Source of the DNA: JALQTD01 sp965656785
Lineage (GTDB): Bacteria > Bacteroidota > Bacteroidia > Flavobacteriales_D > Sanyastnellaceae
Length of the DNA stretch: 64,000 nucleotides
Assembly: GCA_965656785.1 (NCBI GenBank)
Contig: CBFHLY010000010.1
Location: 19,870 to 83,869, forward strand
Direction of reading: 5' to 3'
The position numbers and the translations under genes were made by a program. Below the pieces are notes generated by a model. That model ran no database searches. It worked only from the letters and a program-made list of their open reading frames with translations, and was not told where the DNA came from. Shown piece after piece: positions 34,401-41,302 of the stretch (the stretch's first letter is position 1; every line of letters starts with the position of its first letter).

Positions 34401-35363
34401 GGAAAGAGCTACCAGTCCCTGCCTTCGAACAGCTTCTCCTTGCCCGTGGACTCCGCTGCGCTGTCCCAAGCGGACTGGCTGACGGCAGAGGAAAAGGCCC
34501 AGTTGGTCGATGCCGTGGAGTGGACCATCGTGGACGACCGGGATAACCCGAAAACGTACATCCTGAAGAACGCCTTCGCGGTGTTGGAAATGTTGCGTGA
34601 GAACGATTGGGAGCGCCCCGTATACTTTGCGGTAACGACCGGTCCCGATAGCTACATCGGATTGCAGGATTACTTCCGGTTGGAAGGGTTGGCCTACCGC
34701 TTGGTGCCGATCAAGTACCCCGAGCCGGCGGACCCCAACCGCACGGGTGGCGTGGGCACAGAAATCATGTACGAGCACGTCACCACGCAATGGCAGTGGG
34801 GCAACATGGACGATGTGGAGAACGGCATCTACATGGACGAGAACAACCGCCGCATGGTGGTGAACACCCGCATCCAAATGTCGAACCTCGCGGAAGCGTT
34901 GCTCGAAGATGGTGATGGCTTGCGCGCCTTGGAAATCTTGGACTTGCTCCTAGAGAAGACCCCGAAGGAGAACGTGCCGTTCACGCGGGTGATGTTGCCC
35001 ATTCAGGAACAGTACGTGGAACTCGCGACTGCCGACACCTTACGGTCTCGGGGGGCTGCCCGTTTGACGGCGGAGCAACGCGCTCATGCATCGGAAAGAG
35101 CGGCTTGGATTACCGAGGAACTGCTGAAGCAGCAAGAGGAACTCATCGACTACTTCGTTTCCTTGGAGAGCGGTGACTTCGAAGCGACGTACCAGGACCG
35201 CCGGATGGCCTTGTCCGTGGCCAATCGCTTGGTGGATGTGGTGAAATTCTACAACCCCGATTCCGAGTGGGCGGGTCAGTTGAGTGAGCGGGTGAAGGGC
35301 ATGCAGGAGCGCGTGGAAGGCCGGAAACGCGAGTTGATCGATTTGGGACGGGTCGAGTTTTAA
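31476..35363 (+). CDS. DUF2723 family multi-pass membrane protein, O-mannosyltransferase-like
   Basis: A 1295-residue protein. The N-terminal ~320 residues hold about nine helices and the DUF2723 hallmark WDCGEFIASAYKLEVGHPPGAPFF (in two parts at residues ~34-57). The acidic DCGEF loop corresponds to the catalytic loop of GT-C glycosyltransferases. A long soluble region follows (~325-620), then a second helix group (~685-860) and a C-terminal soluble domain starting near DGWDDHSRARRRTGVDFAKNYL, with FTNGDNDTFPLWY. The family is related to protein O-mannosyltransferases and eukaryotic TMEM260 and probably glycosylates exported proteins. It looks longer than most members I know of (roughly 1000-1150 aa). 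It overlaps purN as TAATG. Confidence 0.82.
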   Translation: MQYSKLNTITGWAVWALATIVYVLTVEPTASFWDCGEFIASAYKLEVGHPPGAPFFMLLSRFLMIFNPSNPALAANVLSALSSSFTIVFLFWTITHLGRKVIRRDGEPGMGETLAVLGAGAVGALAYTFSDSFWFSAVEGEVYALSSLFTALVFWAILKWENIADEPGANRWVIAIAYLMGLSIGVHLLNLLAIPAIAFVYYFRKFTFSWKGLAITGLISLLILGFIQEGLIKGAVQLAGSFELFFVNDLGMGFNTGVIVYILLLIGLIAGLVVLTHRRNWPVMNTSVMALAMVLIGYSTFATIVVRSAANPPMDENNPENLFALLSYLSREQYGDRPLLRGEYWGSPTDDEQPYLDGKPAWVKSFSVYEKKGVSDERIASYRNEAEAVRYVESLEGTRYSVVEEYVDSGEKRGTVPNYEDEFTFFFPRMYSSTASHKQAYKEWSNYKGYSEQVLLTSPLVDGGMTATELENHLKNEVLKQEYGVQELTRILNALFKQNGANFNSEFKVSKPREILVRDPQSGQMSIVAPLDNDGIRGQLASMMVSNIQGSLGWGRDWVTAKERELSDLGGMVRQAISRANRTGSAEDQRLAQQLMNRQRASERELIPSFSENWRFFTNYQIGWMYLRYFMWNFAGRQNDIQGHGDILDGNWLSGIDFIDAERLGSRDALTQEMKDNRGLNKFFYLPLILGLIGLVFHVLRDPEQSLVVGLLFILTGLAIVVYLNQTPFQPRERDYAYVGSFYAFAIWVGLGVLALFEAARALTWSEWAKMAGATVGAGVVLFVVETAGGKGHALSYSVLFIAGVASLALALGALMRQTSTSETARATVMVVLGLLIPYVMGADGWDDHSRARRRTGVDFAKNYLESLAPQAILFTNGDNDTFPLWYAQEVEGIRTDVRVCNLSLLNTDWYIDQMKRAAYESRPLPIRMSEEKYRQGTRDIVLLDSPANPNDPYVDLDAAMVHALDDSKSRNFGGGKSYQSLPSNSFSLPVDSAALSQADWLTAEEKAQLVDAVEWTIVDDRDNPKTYILKNAFAVLEMLRENDWERPVYFAVTTGPDSYIGLQDYFRLEGLAYRLVPIKYPEPADPNRTGGVGTEIMYEHVTTQWQWGNMDDVENGIYMDENNRRMVVNTRIQMSNLAEALLEDGDGLRALEILDLLLEKTPKENVPFTRVMLPIQEQYVELATADTLRSRGAARLTAEQRAHASERAAWITEELLKQQEELIDYFVSLESGDFEATYQDRRMALSVANRLVDVVKFYNPDSEWAGQLSERVKGMQERVEGRKRELIDLGRVEF

Positions 35364-35983
35364 TGGCGGAGGAAGCAAAGCAGCGCGTGCGCTTGGCCAT
35401 ATTGGCATCGGGCTCAGGCTCGAACGCGGAGGCGATCATGCGCCATTTTGCGGACCACCCGCACGTCCAGGTGGCTTGGGTCGGGTCGAACCGCCGGCAG
35501 GCGGGCGTGCTTGAGCGGGCTCAACGGTTGGGAGTGGCCGCCTCGGCTTTTTCTGGAAAAGACGCGGCGGGCGGGGGCCTGCTGGCGGAGTTGCGGGAGC
35601 GGGAAATCGATTGGGTGGCGTTGGCGGGTTACCTCCTCATGGTGCCAGCCGATGTGGTGCAGGCTTTCGAAGGGCGCATGGTTAACATTCACCCGTCGCT
35701 GCTGCCGGATTTTGGAGGGCCGGGGATGTACGGCATGAACGTGCACCGGGCCGTGGCGGCGTCTGGAGCTGAGCGTTCCGGGATGACCATCCATTGGGTC
35801 ACCGAGGCGTACGATGAAGGCGCGGTGGTGTTTCAAGGGGAAGTGGAGTTGACGGCTGACGACGATGCGGAGGCGATTGCCGCCAAGGTGTTGCAGTTGG
35901 AACACCAGTATTATCCGCCGGTGTTGGAAGGCCTGATTGTGGGCTGGACCGAACGTCGGTTGAACGGAGCGAAAAAATCCTGA
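35363..35983 (+). CDS. purN: Phosphoribosylglycinamide formyltransferase
   Basis: A 206-residue enzyme of de novo purine synthesis that transfers a formyl group from 10-formyl-THF to GAR. The N-terminal nucleotide loop is LASGSGSNAEAI. The catalytic Asn and His are in MVNIHPSLLPDFGG (~105-118), and the catalytic Asp is in HWVTEAYDEGAVVFQ. ATG 35363 overlaps the stop of the DUF2723 gene (TAATG), so translation is coupled, although no metabolic link to glycosylation is evident. It is followed 6 bp later by marC. Confidence 0.95.
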   Translation: MAEEAKQRVRLAILASGSGSNAEAIMRHFADHPHVQVAWVGSNRRQAGVLERAQRLGVAASAFSGKDAAGGGLLAELREREIDWVALAGYLLMVPADVVQAFEGRMVNIHPSLLPDFGGPGMYGMNVHRAVAASGAERSGMTIHWVTEAYDEGAVVFQGEVELTADDDAEAIAAKVLQLEHQYYPPVLEGLIVGWTERRLNGAKKS

Positions 35984-35989
35984 GGCAGC

Positions 35990-36568
35990 ATGTTGTTCAA
36001 TTGGGAAGAGTTTTTGAAAAGCACCATGGTCATCTTCGCGGTGATCGACATCATCGGGAGCATTCCCATCATCCTTGACCTCAAGCGCAAGGTGGGGAAC
36101 ATCCATTCCGGTCGGGCCTCGCTGGTGGCGCTCGGGCTCATGCTCCTGTTTTTGTTCGTCGGGGAAGGCCTCATCAATTTCCTCGGCATTGACGTGAACA
36201 GCTTTGCTGTAGCGGGTTCGTTCATCATATTCTTCATGTCGCTGGAGATGATTTTGGGCGTGGAATTGTTCAAGCAGGATGCCCAAAGCATGAAGGCGGC
36301 CACCATTGTTCCCGTGGCGTTCCCCCTCATCGCAGGAGCGGGCAGCATGACGTCCATCTTGTCCTTGCGCGCGGAGTTTCACCAAATCAACATCGTCCTC
36401 GCGATCCTCGTCAACATCCTCTTGGTGTTCGTGGTGCTGCGGCTCACGGACCGCATCGGGCGACTGCTCGGTGATGGCGGCATCGTGGTCCTCCAAAAGG
36501 TCTTCGGCATCATCCTCCTGTCCATTGCGGTCAAGTTGTTTACATCCAACGTGACGCACCTGCTCTGA
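35990..36568 (+). CDS. MarC family integral membrane protein
   Basis: A 192-residue protein with six hydrophobic helices. The MarC signature IFAVIDIIGSIPIILDL is at the first helix, and FPLIAGAGSMTSILSL is near residue 105, the conserved P-L-x-x-G-P/A-G region. The family is widespread and functionally uncharacterised; despite its name it is not established as a multidrug resistance factor. It lies 6 bp downstream of purN and overlaps rnhA as TGATG, so it is part of the DUF2723-purN-marC-rnhA operon. Confidence 0.9.
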   Translation: MLFNWEEFLKSTMVIFAVIDIIGSIPIILDLKRKVGNIHSGRASLVALGLMLLFLFVGEGLINFLGIDVNSFAVAGSFIIFFMSLEMILGVELFKQDAQSMKAATIVPVAFPLIAGAGSMTSILSLRAEFHQINIVLAILVNILLVFVVLRLTDRIGRLLGDGGIVVLQKVFGIILLSIAVKLFTSNVTHLL

Positions 36569-37038
36569 TGCCGCAAGTCATCGCCTACACCGATGGAGGG
36601 GCCAGCGGCAACCCCGGGCCGGGTGGGTTCGGAGTGGTGCTGATGAGCGGCCACCACCTGAAGGAAATCAGCCGGGCTTACCGACTGACGACGAACAACC
36701 GCATGGAGCTGCTCGCCGTCATCGCGGCGCTCGAGGCCCTGCGCCACCCGGGCACGCACATCGACATCCATTCGGATTCGAAGTATGTTGTGGATGCGAT
36801 CACGAAAGGCTGGCTTCAGAATTGGGTTCGCAAAGGCTTCAAGGATCGAAAGAACCCGGACCTTTGGCGCCGATACCTCACCGCCGCCAAGCCCCATCAC
36901 GTGCGGTTCCATTGGGTGAAGGGCCATTCGGGCGATCGCTACAACGAGCGGGCGGATCAACTCGCGGTCATGGCCTACAAGGAAGGCGTGCTCGAAACGG
37001 ATGAGGGGTACGAGCGAAGCGTGGCGTCGCAAGGATGA
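36568..37038 (+). CDS. rnhA: Ribonuclease HI
   Basis: A 156-residue RNase HI that removes RNA from RNA-DNA hybrids. The four carboxylates are visible: Asp in YTDGGASGNPGPGG, Glu in NNRMELLAVI, Asp in IHSDSKYVVDAI and the C-terminal Asp in NERADQLA; the flexible-loop His is in VKGHSGDRYN. Length matches the Escherichia coli enzyme. It overlaps marC as TGATG and ends the operon; the next gene has its own promoter. Confidence 0.97.
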   Translation: MPQVIAYTDGGASGNPGPGGFGVVLMSGHHLKEISRAYRLTTNNRMELLAVIAALEALRHPGTHIDIHSDSKYVVDAITKGWLQNWVRKGFKDRKNPDLWRRYLTAAKPHHVRFHWVKGHSGDRYNERADQLAVMAYKEGVLETDEGYERSVASQG

Positions 37039-37060
37039 CCGCGGAGGGGTGAACCTCCCG

Positions 37061-37068
37061 TATCTTTG
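37061..37068 (+). promoter_or_regulatory. Promoter -7 element for glutaryl-CoA dehydrogenase gene
   Basis: TATCTTTG is an exact TAnnTTTG match, 24 bp before ATG 37093. It rules out the in-frame GTG at 37066 as start. A -33 TTTG is not obvious. Confidence 0.6.
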
Positions 37069-37092
37069 TCCCCGAACTTAATTCCCGAAGCG

Positions 37093-38271
37093 ATGCGCAC
37101 GGACAACTACGCTGGACACGACTACTACCAATTGGACGAATGGCTGACCGAGGAGCACAAGCTCATCCGCGACACCGCGCGCGCATGGGTGAAGAAGGAG
37201 GTCAGTCCCATCATTGAGGACGCTGCGGAACATTGCGCGTTCCCGAAGCACTTGTTGCCCGGTTTGGGAGAGATTGGGGCATTTGGCCCGTACATTCCGG
37301 AGGAATACGGCGGAGCGGGTTTGGACCAAATCAGCTACGGCCTCATCATGCAGGAACTGGAGCGTTGCGACAGCGGCCTGCGCTCCACGGCCTCGGTTCA
37401 GAGCTCGCTCGTGATGTACCCCATTTGGAAGTACGGATCGGAAGAACAGCGCAAGAAGTACCTCCCGAAGCTCGCTTCCGGTGAGTGGATGGGCTGCTTC
37501 GGACTCACCGAACCGGACCACGGATCGAACCCCGGAGGCATGACCACGAACTTCAAGGAGGACGGCGACCACGTCATCCTCAACGGGGCGAAGATGTGGA
37601 TTTCGAACGCCCCGTTCGCCCAAGTGGCGGTGGTGTGGGCGAAGAACGAGGCGGGCCGCATCAAGGGCATCCTCGTCGAGCGCGGCATGGAAGGCTTTTC
37701 CACCCCGACCATGAAGGGGAAGTGGAGCCTCCGCGCTTCCGACACCGGGGAGCTCATTTTCGACAACGTGCGCGTGCCGAAGGAGAACATCCTCCCGGGA
37801 CGCGATGGCTTGGGTGCGCCACTCAGCTGCCTCGACTCGGCACGATACGGCATTGCTTGGGGCGCCATCGGAGCCGCCCTCGACTGCTACGACGTCGCCT
37901 TGCAGTATTCGAAAGAACGCCAGCAGTTCGACCGCCCCATCGGTGGATTCCAGTTGCAGCAGAAGAAGCTCGCGGAAATGATCACGGAAATCACGAAGGC
38001 GCAGCTGTTGACCTACCGGTTGGGCACCTTGCGCAATGAAGGCCGCGCCACCTCAGCGCAGATTTCCATGGCGAAGCGCAACAACGTGGAAACCGCCCTC
38101 CAAGTCGCCCGCGAAGCCCGCCAAATGCTGGGCGGAATGGGCATCACCGGCGAGTACCCCATCATGCGGCACATGATGAACCTCGAGTCGGTGGTGACCT
38201 ATGAAGGCACCCACGACATCCACCTCCTCATTACCGGATTGGACGTCACGGGACTCAACGCATTCACTTGA
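37093..38271 (+). CDS. gcdH: Glutaryl-CoA dehydrogenase (acyl-CoA dehydrogenase family)
   Basis: A 392-residue FAD enzyme that oxidises and decarboxylates glutaryl-CoA to crotonyl-CoA in lysine and aromatic amino-acid breakdown. The glutaryl-binding region RCDSGLRSTASVQSSLVMYPI (read as two overlapping halves near 90-110) carries the Arg and Ser typical of this subgroup rather than short-chain dehydrogenases. FGLTEPDHGSNPGGM is the FAD/substrate segment, and the catalytic base Glu is in VVTYEGTHDIHLL near residue 376. ATG 37093 fits the promoter and family length. It is monocistronic, flanked by its own promoter and that of the next gene. Confidence 0.93.
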   Translation: MRTDNYAGHDYYQLDEWLTEEHKLIRDTARAWVKKEVSPIIEDAAEHCAFPKHLLPGLGEIGAFGPYIPEEYGGAGLDQISYGLIMQELERCDSGLRSTASVQSSLVMYPIWKYGSEEQRKKYLPKLASGEWMGCFGLTEPDHGSNPGGMTTNFKEDGDHVILNGAKMWISNAPFAQVAVVWAKNEAGRIKGILVERGMEGFSTPTMKGKWSLRASDTGELIFDNVRVPKENILPGRDGLGAPLSCLDSARYGIAWGAIGAALDCYDVALQYSKERQQFDRPIGGFQLQQKKLAEMITEITKAQLLTYRLGTLRNEGRATSAQISMAKRNNVETALQVAREARQMLGGMGITGEYPIMRHMMNLESVVTYEGTHDIHLLITGLDVTGLNAFT

Positions 38272-38322
38272 TGTTGTGTGTAACTCATTGATTAGCATTT
38301 AAGAAGAAAGTCAGGTCTGGTG

Positions 38323-38330
38323 TAACTTTG
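38323..38330 (+). promoter_or_regulatory. Promoter -7 element for the DUF6089 gene
   Basis: TAACTTTG matches TAnnTTTG exactly and lies 26 bp before ATG 38357. A TTTA at 38298-38301 with 21-bp spacing is a possible weak -33 box. A GTGTAACT direct repeat (38278-38285 and 38320-38327, 42 bp apart) surrounds it. Confidence 0.6.
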
Positions 38331-38356
38331 GCATTGAATTCATCGTATTCAAGGCC

Positions 38357-39298
38357 ATGGGACTACTTAATCGCCTCCGGAATGTTGTGACGTTGGGGCT
38401 GGTTTCTGCCATGTTGATGTTGCTCAATGAGCAGCTTCATGCGCAAGGAAGAAGCTATGGATTGGGAATTGGCACCTCGCACTATGTCGGCGACTTAGGG
38501 GGGTCAGCCTCAATCGCTCCGTGGAAAACCACCAGCATGCGGGCTTCACGGCTGGCCATTTCTGGATTTGTGGAATTTCCGACGGAAGGCCGCTGGCAAG
38601 TGCACACGGGATTGAGCTTCATTCAGTTGTACGGCGATGATCGGTTTGCAGACAGCCCGACGCGCGTCGCGCGCAATTTGCACTTCAAGAGTTCGGTTTG
38701 GGAAGCTTCGGCTCGGGGCCAATTCAAGTTTTGGGACCGGCCGCGCCATTGGAACCGCAGCGCGGGTTCGCGTGGCTACGTGTTCTTGGGCATCGGGGCC
38801 TTCACGTACAACCCGAAATCGCGGGTGCGTTCGGATTCGAACGACATCAGCAACCCGATTTGGTATTCCCTTCGCGAATTGACGACGGAAGGCCAGGAGG
38901 AACCGTACAGCCTCATCGCGTTTTCGATGCCCATGGGCATTGGGTTCGATTGGAATTTGACGGGCGGATGGCAAGTCGGTTGCGAGATCAATTGGCGGTA
39001 CACGACGACGGATTACTTGGACGACGTCTCGGGGAATTACGCAGATCCGAGCCAACTGTCCGAGCTGGGTGCCCTCTTGAGTTCGCAATCGAATGCTTAC
39101 AGCACGGCCATTGCGGGGCCAACGGGAGGGACGGTCGCAAACCACCAGTACCACGTCGGGGGAGTTCCGAGGGGAAACCCCGATTCGCGGGATGGGTTTG
39201 GCACGATTCAATTCACCTTGTCGCGTCCGGACGCCTCATTGCGTTCCCGCCCCGGTTCGTGGGTCGGGCAGTTCCGTCGCCGCGGATTTTTCCGTTGA
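38357..39298 (+). CDS. DUF6089-type outer-membrane beta-barrel protein
   Basis: A 313-residue protein with a signal peptide (residues 1-30, VTLGLVSAMLMLLNEQLHAQ). The mature part is a barrel-like repeat of aromatic/glycine-rich strands. It begins SYGLGIGTSHYVGDLGGS, a signature of the Bacteroidota DUF6089 family, and continues with YVFLGIGAFTYNP and GIGFDWNLTGGWQVGCEINW. Function is unknown; relatives are surface barrels of about 250-300 residues. It has its own promoter and terminator. Confidence 0.72.
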   Translation: MGLLNRLRNVVTLGLVSAMLMLLNEQLHAQGRSYGLGIGTSHYVGDLGGSASIAPWKTTSMRASRLAISGFVEFPTEGRWQVHTGLSFIQLYGDDRFADSPTRVARNLHFKSSVWEASARGQFKFWDRPRHWNRSAGSRGYVFLGIGAFTYNPKSRVRSDSNDISNPIWYSLRELTTEGQEEPYSLIAFSMPMGIGFDWNLTGGWQVGCEINWRYTTTDYLDDVSGNYADPSQLSELGALLSSQSNAYSTAIAGPTGGTVANHQYHVGGVPRGNPDSRDGFGTIQFTLSRPDASLRSRPGSWVGQFRRRGFFR

Positions 39299-39307
39299 AC
39301 GCCCGGG

Positions 39308-39336
39308 AAGCGGTCCGAACTCGGACCGCTTTGTTT
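39308..39336 (+). terminator. Rho-independent terminator after the DUF6089 gene
   Basis: A perfect 10-bp stem (AAGCGGTCCG, 39308-39317, with CGGACCGCTT, 39322-39331) closes an AACT loop and is followed by TGTTT. It lies 9 bp after the stop and ends at the 3' end of the convergent omega-amidase gene. Confidence 0.9.
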
Positions 39337-40114
39337 ACGACCAAGTGAAGTCGTCGGCGTCGAGGAGCACCGGGAATTTTGCCCGGAATTCCGTGAGCGC
39401 TGCGGCTTCCCATCGGCTCCCGAACCAACCGATTTCCAGCACCTCCTGACCGCGGCCGTAAGGGTCGATGCACGCGCTTCGGCCATCGTGGTGCACGCCG
39501 TTTCCATCCGCGCCTAACCGGTTCACTCCGATGCAATGCGCTTGGTTCTCGATTGCGCGCGCCCGCAACAAAATGGCCCACGCATCGGAGCGCACCGCAG
39601 GCCAATTGGCCACCACGACCACGCCATCGTACAGATCAGCCCGATGATTGCGGGCGAATACCGGGAACCGCAGGTCGTAGCACGTGAGCAGCAGCAAACG
39701 CCACCCCTGCCATTCCACGATGACGCGTTCCGCGCCGGGCGTGTAGTGCATTTGCTCGCCTGCGAAGGTGAAGGCGTGCCGTTTGTCGTAGAACCGGAAT
39801 CGACCGCTGGGTTCTACCGCGTAATGGCGGTTGCGGAAGTGCGCGCCCTCCCGGACGCTCAGGCTGCCGCAAACCAAAGCTCCCGTCTCGGCGGCCCAAC
39901 GCTGCATGGCCGCGAATGCCGGTCCGTCTTCCGCGGGTTCCGCGAAGCGTTCCGGCTGCATGGTGAACCCCGTTGACCACATTTCGGGGAGGACCAACAC
40001 ATCGGCGTCGGCCGGGGCAAGGGCGAATTGGGCTTCGAACGCGGCCAGGTTCGCGTCAGGGGATTCCCAAACCAGCGGGGTTTGGAGGCCGTGAACGTGG
40101 AGCGCAGCCTTCAT
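39335..40114 (-). CDS. Carbon-nitrogen hydrolase, omega-amidase (YafV/Nit2 type)
   Basis: A 259-residue nitrilase-superfamily enzyme. The catalytic triad is Glu in LPEMWSTGF (~50), Lys in FYDKRHAF (~113) and Cys in LLTCYDLRFPVF (~146). This branch hydrolyses alpha-keto acid amides such as 2-oxoglutaramate to 2-oxoglutarate and ammonia. It overlaps the upstream aminotransferase gene by 4 bp (ATGA). Glutamine-dependent transaminases produce exactly this omega-amide, so the pair forms a transaminase/omega-amidase unit, as in methionine salvage. ATG 40114 is the family start; the longer open frame upstream lies inside the aminotransferase gene. Confidence 0.9.
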   Translation of the reverse strand: MKAALHVHGLQTPLVWESPDANLAAFEAQFALAPADADVLVLPEMWSTGFTMQPERFAEPAEDGPAFAAMQRWAAETGALVCGSLSVREGAHFRNRHYAVEPSGRFRFYDKRHAFTFAGEQMHYTPGAERVIVEWQGWRLLLLTCYDLRFPVFARNHRADLYDGVVVVANWPAVRSDAWAILLRARAIENQAHCIGVNRLGADGNGVHHDGRSACIDPYGRGQEVLEIGWFGSRWEAAALTEFRAKFPVLLDADDFTWS

Positions 40115-41301
40115 GATCCAGCGAGGCGGCGCAGGCGTTCGATGGCCAGGTCGAGGGTGTCGGGCTGCTTGGCAAAGCAAACGCGGATGCGCGTGGACTC
40201 GGTGCGCAACGGGTGGCTGGGGTCGTAAAAGGACGAGAGCGGAATGGTGGCTATTCCTTGGGGTGCGCGGGTCCAGTCGCGCACGACGTCCTGATCGGAA
40301 CCGGAGTGAAACGCGGCGTAGTCGAGGACTTGGAAGTAGCCGCCTTCCGCCGGAGCAAAGGACCAAGCCGTGTCCCGCAATCCAGCGCACAGGCGGTTGC
40401 GCAGCGCGGAGTAGGTGCTGGCGAGTTCGGCGAGGTGGGTTTGGCCTGCCTCCTGCGAAAGGAACTCGGCGATGCCCGCTTGGAACGGCGCGCCCGTCGA
40501 GAAGACGTCGTACTGGTGCACCTTTCGGACCTCGGCCATCAAAGCGGCCGGCCCCGCGAGCCATCCGATTTTCCAACCGGTGGCGTGCAGGACTTTACCG
40601 AACGAGCCCGCGATGAGCGTGCGCGCCGCCAGCGCGGGATGGTGAGCCGCGCTCAGCGCCTCCCGCCCGTCGTGGACGATGGGGCCATAGACCTCGTCGC
40701 TCAGGACGATGGCGTCGCTGCCGTCGAGGCAGCGATGCAGTTCCTCGAGGTCTTCGCGTCCCCACGTCGCCCCGGTGGGGTTGTGCGGCGAGTTGACCAC
40801 GACCATCCGCGTGTGGCGGCTGAGCATGGTCCGAAGGCCTTGGTAATCCAAATCGTAATCCGGCAAATTCCGCTCCAGCCGACGAACCGTTCCGCCAGCA
40901 AGGCGCACCACCGGCGCGTACAGGTCATACGCGGGCTCCATGATGATGACTTCGTCGCCTTCGCTCACCAGGGCCATGATGGCCGCAAAGAGCACCGACG
41001 ACGCTCCCGCCCCGATGGTGATTTCATCCGCGGGGTGATAGGTCGTTCCGGTCCGCTGCTCGCAATCGGCCGCAATCCATTCGCGCAAGCGGATGTTCCC
41101 GGCCATGGGAGCGTACTGGTTCGCCCCGCTTTCCATGGCGCGCGCAACCGCTTGTCGCAAGGCGGCTGGGGGGGCGAGATCCGGGAAACCTTGGGCCACG
41201 TTCAGGGCTCCGTGCTCGCTGGCCAACGCAGACATTTCGGTGAAGATGGTGGTGCCCACTTGGGGCAATTTCGACGCAGGAGCGCTACCGGGAAAATCCA
41301 T
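40111..41301 (-). CDS. PLP-dependent aminotransferase (methionine/glutamine-phenylpyruvate type)
   Basis: A 396-residue fold-type I aminotransferase of subgroup I-gamma. VNSPHNPTGATW carries the substrate Asn, LSDEVYGPIVHDG the Asp/Tyr for the PLP pyridine, and GSFGKVLHATGWKIGW the Schiff-base Lys near residue 237. The closest remembered families are methionine aminotransferase YbdL and kynurenine/glutamine transaminase (KAT/GTK). ATG 41301 (MDFPGSAPASKLPQVG) gives a normal length. It is 1 bp after the PorZ-like gene stop and overlaps the omega-amidase gene, fitting a joint role in keto-methylthiobutyrate recycling or glutamine-driven transamination. Confidence 0.9.
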   Translation of the reverse strand: MDFPGSAPASKLPQVGTTIFTEMSALASEHGALNVAQGFPDLAPPAALRQAVARAMESGANQYAPMAGNIRLREWIAADCEQRTGTTYHPADEITIGAGASSVLFAAIMALVSEGDEVIIMEPAYDLYAPVVRLAGGTVRRLERNLPDYDLDYQGLRTMLSRHTRMVVVNSPHNPTGATWGREDLEELHRCLDGSDAIVLSDEVYGPIVHDGREALSAAHHPALAARTLIAGSFGKVLHATGWKIGWLAGPAALMAEVRKVHQYDVFSTGAPFQAGIAEFLSQEAGQTHLAELASTYSALRNRLCAGLRDTAWSFAPAEGGYFQVLDYAAFHSGSDQDVVRDWTRAPQGIATIPLSSFYDPSHPLRTESTRIRVCFAKQPDTLDLAIERLRRLAGS

Positions 41302-41302
41302 G

